From assembly GCA_916610825.1 (NCBI GenBank), contig OU744452.1:2391543-2455542 (forward strand): DNA of 64,000 nucleotides, read 5' to 3'. Source of the stretch: Haliclystus octoradiatus (taxonomy: Eukaryota; Cnidaria; Staurozoa; Stauromedusae; Haliclystidae). This document shows, in pieces, positions 37,801 to 64,000 of this stretch (the stretch's first letter is position 1; every line of letters begins with the position of its first letter). The position numbers were made by a program, and so were the translations under genes. The notes beneath the pieces are model-generated. The model was not told the DNA's origin. It did not search any database and worked only from the letters and a program-made list of their open reading frames with translations.

Positions 37801-40047
37801 TGACATCCTTTGTCATTTCAATCTTGTAATTAATCTTGGAAAGCAAGAGGATTTATCTGGTAGTACCTCATTGATTCTACTTGTTCCTTGGTTCTTTAAA
37901 CCAGCACCAGAAGATGTTTTACACAAACTGAATAGGCAAGAGATTAAAGATAAGGATTGGGTAAGTAACATACCGCTCAGAACTCTGCCCATTTGATACT
38001 TTCTTAAAGATGATAGATATAATGTTCTAAAATATCACAAATGTTTTCTGCGATCTGATCGGTCGAAAGAGCTAAACAAGGAGAAAGTTGGGAGACAATC
38101 AAGAAACTAAAAATCCCTCGTGATTTTTTAGCGCTACACTTGTGTGACTTTGTGTCTCCCAACTTTTCCTGATTTATTCAAATATGAATACAAACATTTG
38201 CAAGTATGTAGTAACCCTTTATTAATGACTGCTATAATATGAAGATATAATAGTCAATAATATGATTGTTGATGCTGTTACCCTTGCCCTTAATTGATAA
38301 TTAATTTATGCATGATTGTTGATCAAATCGCATCTCGGATCTTAGGCTGTGATCGATCTCCAAAGTTTTTCAGAAAACTGTTAGGTATATATGTTGATCA
38401 ACGTGTAAGTTTCATATTTGAGTATTCAATTTATGCGTTACTTTGTAATTATGCAATTATGTTTGAACTGGCAGCAGCGTATTATGCAAACATGCCCTGA
38501 TGAATTTTATGTGTTGCCATTTCACGTTGTTTGGATATTTAAATGTACCGTGTTTACATAACATTTTGTTTTTGCATTGGTTTACAGGCTGAAATAACCG
38601 TTCAATTTAAATCCATCGTTTCTCCATTCCCTGTTGGCTCTTTTGAGCGTTTCATTCCTACTATTTTTCATGAGTTCGATCATTCTGTTGCTTGGCAAGA
38701 TACTTTCCTTGGAACTGGAGCCAACTGCAAAGTATGTTGTACCATGGAAAATGATGGGCGTTGTGGCAAATTAATTTTAAGAGGAAGATGTCTCCAGAAA
38801 GATATTGATGACTTGTGGAAGTCATTAATACGAATCATCAAGGTTCAATTTTTAGGATTATTATTTCAATATTCTACATATAATAATAATAGCCATCTTA
38901 TTCGATACTTATCCATCCATTTCGATTACTTTAGATTGCAGATGATTTTTTTGTGTGTCTACCTGGTCTTGGTTGCATTAAACGACAATCATTATGCCCA
39001 AGTTGTGTTAAAAAATCCATTGTTGATCCATACAAATTCAATATCTCATCTTGGCATGATTATAACTGCAAGACAAGTACGTTACTATGTGGGAAAGAAG
39101 ATTCACTGATACCAATCAATTTGATACTACCACCAAAAGGTAAAACAAACTTCAACATGTTAGAAATTAATTTTTAACCTGTTGTAATCATACTTTGTTT
39201 GCTAGTGTATTATTCTATTCTATTTCGTTTCTTTTCCTCTGATGATGTTGAGATTATATTAAAGCAAAAACAGAACAGATACTTTAATGCATATAATTAC
39301 AGTCGAACTTTCTTAATATCCCCCCTCTGGTATGGATGAATAGCAGGACATTAAGCGAGGTGGGATATTAAGCGAGGTAGGAATATGATAGTTGATATGG
39401 AGAATTAAAACTAGAGATCAGTTCATGTGGGGATATTAAGCAACTAGGTGGGACATTAAAAGAGAGGATATTAACCGAGTTTCACTGAATATATATTAAT
39501 GCTTTAAAAGGTGTAATGATTACAGTAGTCATTTATTGCTGTTTTTCAGATCTGTTTGAACAGTGCCAAGTTGGAAAAGAGTTAGACTTTCTACCGTCAA
39601 TTTCTAATGGTATGGTATTTGAAGCAATGTCTCTAGTGAGATATGTCATACAATCAACCCTTTGTATAGAGGTCACCTGTTCAAATCGGTCAATTGCTAC
39701 ATATATATATCTCAGCTGGTTCACATATCTCTGTATACAGATTAAAAATATTTTTTATTTTCGTTACAGGCAAAGTTGATTTACGTATGCTTGATGAAAT
39801 CTCTCAACTAGTTGGTCCAGTGCCACATGCTCTTGGTCGCTGCCTTGGTCTGCCTCATCATACAACACAAAACATCTGTTACGACAATAGATATGAAGCA
39901 GTTACAGAACAGAACTACGCAATGCTTACTACATGGATTGAACATGTTGGCAATAAAGCAACTGTAATTGAATTATATAAATGTATTCTGTCTATGAAAC
40001 CAAAACAGAAAGAAGTTTTGAATTTCATCTGTGAATACCAAACATAA
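18536..40047 (+). CDS. ROCO protein: LRR - Roc GTPase - COR - death-like domain
   Basis: Nine exons with matching phases encode about 1,110 residues: 18536-19802, 31910-32098, 34894-35237, 36592-37121, 37747-37960, 38588-38842, 38935-39139, 39550-39609 and 39770-40047. Residues about 95-395 are leucine-rich repeats of about 23 residues (LPDKIGDLKQLK, LTFLPESITEL). The Roc GTPase follows: a P-loop IGEAMIGKTS split by intron 1 in its Gly codon, a DCAGQ switch motif near residue 475 and a THLD specificity motif. Exons 4-6 form the COR dimerisation domain. Exon 7 has a Cys pair (CPSC) typical of these proteins, and the last exon encodes a death-like domain (LVGPVPHALGRCLGLP...WIEHVG). No kinase domain is present, so it is closer to MFHAS1 or death-domain ROCOs than to LRRK. 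Such proteins are cytosolic GTP-switch scaffolds in stress, death or innate-immune signalling. The ATG has A at -3. No lesion is seen in the frame. Confidence 0.88.
19940..20545 (-). mobile_element. Penelope-like retroelement remnant with GIY-YIG domain
   Basis: The minus-strand frame 20543-20103 (146 residues) starts in LPYKDQ, then QCVVYLFQCDSCDASYVGFT and RRHLHQRIDEH. This is the C-terminal GIY-YIG endonuclease region of Penelope-like elements, where VYL and YVG stand for the two signature triads. The reverse transcriptase upstream is missing, so the copy is truncated at its 5' end near 20545. Downstream, at 19959-19989, the minus strand reads cctgaagatgcaatt...attgcgaaacg, the terminal motif seen in many of these elements. 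It lies in antisense in ROCO intron 1. Confidence 0.8.
19959..19989 (-). ncRNA. hammerhead-ribozyme-like core at Penelope terminus
   Basis: On the minus strand CTGAAGA fits the CUGANGA core. It is followed by a stem of GCAAT and ATTGC around a 6-base loop, and then GAAAC. Penelope-like elements are known to carry hammerhead motifs. One unpaired U between the core and the stem, and the unseen stems I and III, leave activity open. Confidence 0.4.
20743..20850. repeat. direct repeat, copy 1
   Basis: Sequence from tatatcaacgataaatc to gacatgttatatatagtaa matches 22457-22572 almost exactly, apart from a short indel. The two copies bracket about 1.6 kb that includes a hAT insertion. Whether they are LTRs or duplicated host sequence is unclear. 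Confidence 0.85.
21156..21880. mobile_element. 725-bp hAT-type non-autonomous transposon
   Basis: The left end reads CAGTGCCGGATTAA and the right end TTAATCCGGCAGTG, inverted repeats with one mismatch. ATTAACAA flanks both sides (21148-21155, 21881-21888), an 8-bp duplication as expected for hAT elements. Subterminal gccttaggcc also mirrors. No transposase is present. Confidence 0.88.
22457..22572. repeat. direct repeat, copy 2
   Basis: This is the partner of 20743-20850. It has about 10 extra bases (atcattttca) near its middle. Confidence 0.85.
22862..23032. repeat. 171-bp inverted-repeat element
   Basis: A perfect 16-bp inverted repeat, CTGTCAGTCAGACACG at 22862-22877 and its reverse at 23017-23032, flanks a short spacer. 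It resembles a MITE or hairpin; no target duplication is clear. Confidence 0.55.
23576..24432. mobile_element. 857-bp hAT-type non-autonomous transposon
   Basis: The ends TAGGGATGAGACTAT and ATCGTCTCATCCCTA are inverted repeats, and GTATGCTC (23568-23575, 24433-24440) is an exact 8-bp duplication. Subterminal aatcgg motifs repeat near both ends, as hAT transposase-binding sites often do. There is no coding capacity. Confidence 0.9.
24571..25607. mobile_element. 1.0-kb MULE-like MITE with long inverted repeats
   Basis: Inverted arms of about 290 bp (24571-24860) and 190 bp (25418-25607) begin CGGCAGGT; the right arm lacks about 80 bp. AGTTGAGTG flanks both sides (24562-24570, 25608-25616), a 9-bp duplication fitting Mutator-like elements. 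The interior has no coding sequence. Confidence 0.85.
25617..25834 (+). mobile_element. tRNA-derived SINE fragment with poly(A) tail
   Basis: GGTTCAATTCC near 25652 is a B-box-like pol III promoter element. The conserved body gtcaggaagggcatccggct follows, and a run of about 31 A ends at 25834. The 5' part, including the A box, is missing or was moved by the MULE-like MITE inserted directly upstream. Confidence 0.6.
26296..29362. mobile_element. 3.1-kb TTAA-flanked DNA transposon, non-autonomous
   Basis: Inverted arms of more than 200 bp begin AGTGCACATGACACC at 26296 and mirror at 29362, with TTAA on each side (26292-26295, 29363-29366). A second inner inverted pair (gtgttaaaacactggatt, 27675 and reversed at 28955) shows further symmetry. 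The interior contains an L2/CR1 LINE 3' end, a tRNA-like stretch near 27296 (tggtctaatggttaagcg) and a low-complexity tgatt-rich stretch at 27365-27625. No transposase frame is recognisable. TTAA points to piggyBac or Kolobok. Confidence 0.8.
27890..28391 (+). mobile_element. 3' end of an L2/CR1-type LINE
   Basis: A frame ending at TAA 28207-28209 reads YGGRIFSHAAPAVWNNL and then FKQLIKTSLFKIAFKC. This is the conserved C-terminal motif after the reverse transcriptase of L2/CR1-like elements. It is followed by a short 3' region whose end forms gcgctattgagc...atagcgctc, then a (TTA) repeat at 28366-28389. The 5' part is absent, as in most LINE copies. It is nested in the TTAA-flanked element. 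Confidence 0.72.
30044..30213. mobile_element. 170-bp TA-flanked MITE
   Basis: GGGTCTGCGTAATATC and its reverse GATATTACGCAGACCC form the two ends, each next to TA (30042-30043, 30214-30215). This is the pattern of Tc1/mariner-type MITEs. Confidence 0.78.
30228..30312. repeat. short tandem array with TGACGTA core
   Basis: Four imperfect copies of a unit of about 20 bp, gagcgaggcagtgacgta, run in a row. Each holds TGACGTA, close to a CRE/ATF half-palindrome. Confidence 0.75.
30340..31556 (+). repeat. three dispersed copies of a ~230-bp repeat
   Basis: Copies at about 30345-30572, 31041-31225 and 31316-31556 share aatggcttgcgtaagacg, gtaaactgttcg and ctctgtccttcgtcgtgtca in the same order. 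Copies 1 and 3 also share the lead cacccaggtgacattttat. The middle copy has a short 5' end next to a G-run at 31021-31032. The family is unknown; no coding sequence is seen. Confidence 0.8.
31630..31722. repeat. GGTGCTTGG-family short inverted-repeat element, copy 1
   Basis: The left end ggtgtttggtttggtgg and right end ccaccaaccaagcacc face each other over 93 bp. The same ends occur at 47483-47784, 59713-59797 and at the right window edge. Confidence 0.7.
32399..34892 (-). mobile_element. 5'-truncated, decayed LINE (non-LTR retrotransposon)
   Basis: Minus-strand frames, broken by stops and frameshifts, spell a reverse transcriptase. SSSPGTDGVLSEMIHF and FNYRGISLTS lie at 34890-34645, GVRQGCILSPNLFNIFVNDL at about 34310 and LMFADNIVLFS at about 34160, where the usual YADD has become FADN. 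They continue into a C-terminal region (PILLYASDIWGD, then LLFQCIDN...LRDQF). The 3' tail on the minus strand ends in repeated CAT at about 32399-32415. The endonuclease part is missing. A SINE splits it at 33592-33958. The catalytic change and breaks show it is dead. The clade is not assigned. Confidence 0.8.
33592..33958 (+). mobile_element. tRNA-derived SINE with 12-bp target duplications
   Basis: A-box-like TGGCTTAGATGGC (33601) and B-box-like GGTTCAAATCC (33656) form an internal pol III promoter. An unrelated body of about 270 bp follows. ATTTATAACTAT flanks it exactly (33580-33591, 33959-33970), the duplication expected of LINE-driven retroposition. It is inserted into the LINE remnant. 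Confidence 0.85.
35238..36591. other. ROCO intron 3, no gene seen
   Basis: This is 1.35 kb of intronic sequence. The only distinct structure is a perfect 11-bp hairpin stem, CCGTTGTGCAG with its reverse, around 35573-35598. Confidence 0.5.
37122..37746. other. ROCO intron 4, no gene seen
   Basis: This intron has no coding content. A short palindrome, ggagccacctgggtggctcc, lies at 37314-37333 and may be the end of an old repeat. Confidence 0.45.
38028..38224. repeat. fragments of dispersed repeats shared with 59-61 kb
   Basis: The stretch ttttctgcgatctgat.ggtcgaaagagc at 38040 recurs near 59467. Between 38078 and 38171 an inverted pair (gagaaagttgggagaca and tgtctcccaacttttcc) forms a hairpin. 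At 38180-38220, aatatgaatacaaac and gtaaccctttatt match the right arm of the MITE at 60670-60764. Confidence 0.6.
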
Positions 40048-40120
40048 TTTACACCAAATAGAGATAATTTTGTAACCATAAAATCATTATTTTTAAAACT
40101 TTATAAATCTATAGCTACTT

Positions 40121-40339
40121 AAGGATGGTGACTGAGTCAAAGAAAACACATTCTTAATTTCTGTTACTATAGTTTCACGTAGTGTGCGATCATCAGACAG
40201 TTGATACTATCGTGGTATCGTGGTTGATACTATTGTGGTTGATACTAGTGGAGTATCAACTGTCTGATGATCGCACACTGCGTGAAACTATAGTAACAGA
40301 AATTAAGAATGTGTTTTCTTTGACTCAGTCACCATCCTT
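40121..40339. repeat. 219-bp near-perfect palindrome (foldback element)
   Basis: Arms of about 88 bp (aaggatggtgactgagtc ... catcagacagttgatact and its reverse) flank a central stretch of about 42 bp made of gtggt.gatacta repeats. The arms are almost identical. The family relates to the repeat at 15770-15966. It lies 74 bp after the ROCO stop codon, so it may be within the 3' UTR. Confidence 0.85.
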
Positions 40340-40439
40340 ATGTATTATACAGCTCTGCCAATGTTTAATCGGTATTGAGCACTATCACATCTGACGATAG
40401 ATAAATCTATCTTTATTATTATAAATCTATAGCTATTAT

Positions 40440-41400
40440 TCTTTAAAACATAACACATCTAGTTGTTATAATCACTATTTTTTTTTATTTGACTTTTAAG
40501 ATTCTGTAATTGGACAATTTATATGTACGAGTTTTTAGCAAGATGCCTCCATGTGGAAATCGAAGGTGTTAGAATCGGATCTAATCTGAATGGATTCTGA
40601 ATTCAATTTCAGATTTCGGATTGGATTGATTCCGCCAGAGAATTTGGAAAACTTTAACCAATGCGCTTTCCAGTAGTTTTTCGTTCAGTTAGACATTTGG
40701 AATTTAGGGTGCAGCTGTTATTCGTACTGAGTGAAACCTGTACATAAGGGTCACCCTATAGAGCATCCACCTGTCTATATAGTGGTCACTTCATAAGGTC
40801 AAATGTTCGTCACTATTGAACTTCAACATCTATTGAGAGGTTACCCGCTTTATGCGGTCGAAATTCTCTAATGCCATAGATGGCCGGTATAGATAGGTTT
40901 AACTGTATATTGATTATTTTCGATTTGTGATTAATTTATATTTTTCAGATAAGTGAAATAAATGAATGTCAGATCAGGTCGATGATTAGTTCCGATTATT
41001 TTCTATTGTTATTTCGGATAGGATTCTGGTTATAGATTGTTTATAATCGTACTATATTTTCGGGAAATATGATCCTATACACACAAAGAAAAGTTATTTG
41101 AGGTTTAGTGATTATGCTTATATTATATATGTCTTGTTCAGAATTTACAAATTGTCAAAAATTATACTTTTCAACGAAAATATTATTTTTCTCCGAAATA
41201 TTATTCCAAATCGAATGCGAGGTTTTTCACGATGAGAGAGAGGTTATAAACTCATGGCGAATTTATTTTTTAGAGCCAGAAATTCTGGTTGGAAATGGTG
41301 ATAAGGGAATCTGTAACTGTGGAAAAGTAATCACGTAATATCAAAGCAATCAATCTATAAATAAAAATCATCGCCATAAATACTGATTTAGTTAATCAAG
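40440..41400. other. intergenic region upstream of POLR2B
   Basis: About 1 kb separates the ROCO 3' repeats from the first POLR2B exon. A stretch at 40730-40910 (aaacctgtacataagggtca, cacctgtctatatagtgg) looks like an old repeat. No TATA-type promoter is convincing. Confidence 0.4.
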
Positions 41401-63727
<22,327 letters not shown>

Positions 63728-63979
63728 GTGAGTTAATGATTTTGTTACAGCTCAATTTGTTGTCCAATTAAGTTATATTGAACTATACTCGCGCTAATAT
63801 TGTAGAATATTGTAGCCAACCGTAGGGCATCACATGATGGTAAATGATTAAACCTGTTACAGACTAAATACTGGAGACCCCTTTAAGTCCCGGAAATTGG
63901 GGAAAAAGTTATAATTTAAAGTATAATTCAGTTTAATTAAAATTGGTGCCTCTGTTTTCTAGTCTTGTATTTGGCATTT

Positions 63980-64000
63980 GGTGCTTGGCTGATGGGGTGA
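63980..64000. repeat. GGTGCTTGG-family element, copy 4, cut by window edge
   Basis: ggtgcttggctgatggggtg matches the left end of the copies at 47483 and 59713. The other end would lie outside the window. Confidence 0.5.

Noticed and set aside
38842-38942. Frame mismatch between ROCO exons 6 and 7
   Set aside because: It came from choosing the acceptor at 38941. The upstream acceptor (ttag, exon from 38935) restores the phase.

Overview
The window is animal genomic DNA: AT-rich, intron-rich and dense in transposons. Three host genes lie on the + strand. They are the 3' end of a caspase gene (1-1609), a complete nine-exon ROCO gene encoding leucine-rich repeats, a Roc GTPase, a COR domain and a death-like domain (18536-40047), and the first five coding exons of the RNA polymerase II second-largest subunit gene, POLR2B/RPB2 (41401-63727, continuing past the window). 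Introns have GT-AG borders with phases that mostly agree. ROCO proteins with death domains, caspases and the mobile-element mix suggest a marine invertebrate, perhaps a tunicate or another invertebrate deuterostome, but the sequence does not settle the species.

Region by region: the caspase tail is followed by a 4.2-kb non-autonomous MULE-like element (2749-6955). Next comes an 11.1-kb autonomous-type MULE-like element (7315-18461) with 9-bp target duplications. Its multi-exon gene encodes a DDE transposase with a SWIM zinc finger, then a Ulp1/C48 cysteine protease and a cysteine-rich finger. That gene has been broken by a 1.3-kb LTR element with identical LTRs and by a one-base frameshift. 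The ROCO start codon lies 66 bp after this element's right target duplication.

The 12-kb first ROCO intron, which splits the P-loop glycine codon, holds a Penelope-like remnant with a hammerhead-like terminus, two hAT-type elements, a MULE-like MITE, a SINE, a 3.1-kb TTAA-flanked element containing an L2/CR1 3' end, a TA-flanked MITE and several tandem repeats. The second intron carries a 5'-truncated LINE in antisense that is itself interrupted by a tRNA-derived SINE with 12-bp target duplications.

POLR2B has a very small first coding exon, a 5-kb first intron with three or four MITE-like elements, and a 15.4-kb third intron. That third intron holds a DIRS/Ngaro-like tyrosine-recombinase retrotransposon in antisense and a 4.1-kb piggyBac element with two nonsense codons. 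A small inverted-repeat family whose ends read GGTGCTTGG recurs four times from 31.6 kb to the right edge.

The caspase and the death-domain ROCO protein would both fit apoptotic or innate-immune signalling, but nothing here shows that they act together. Most of the remaining sequence consists of insertion layers whose order can be read from nested target duplications.
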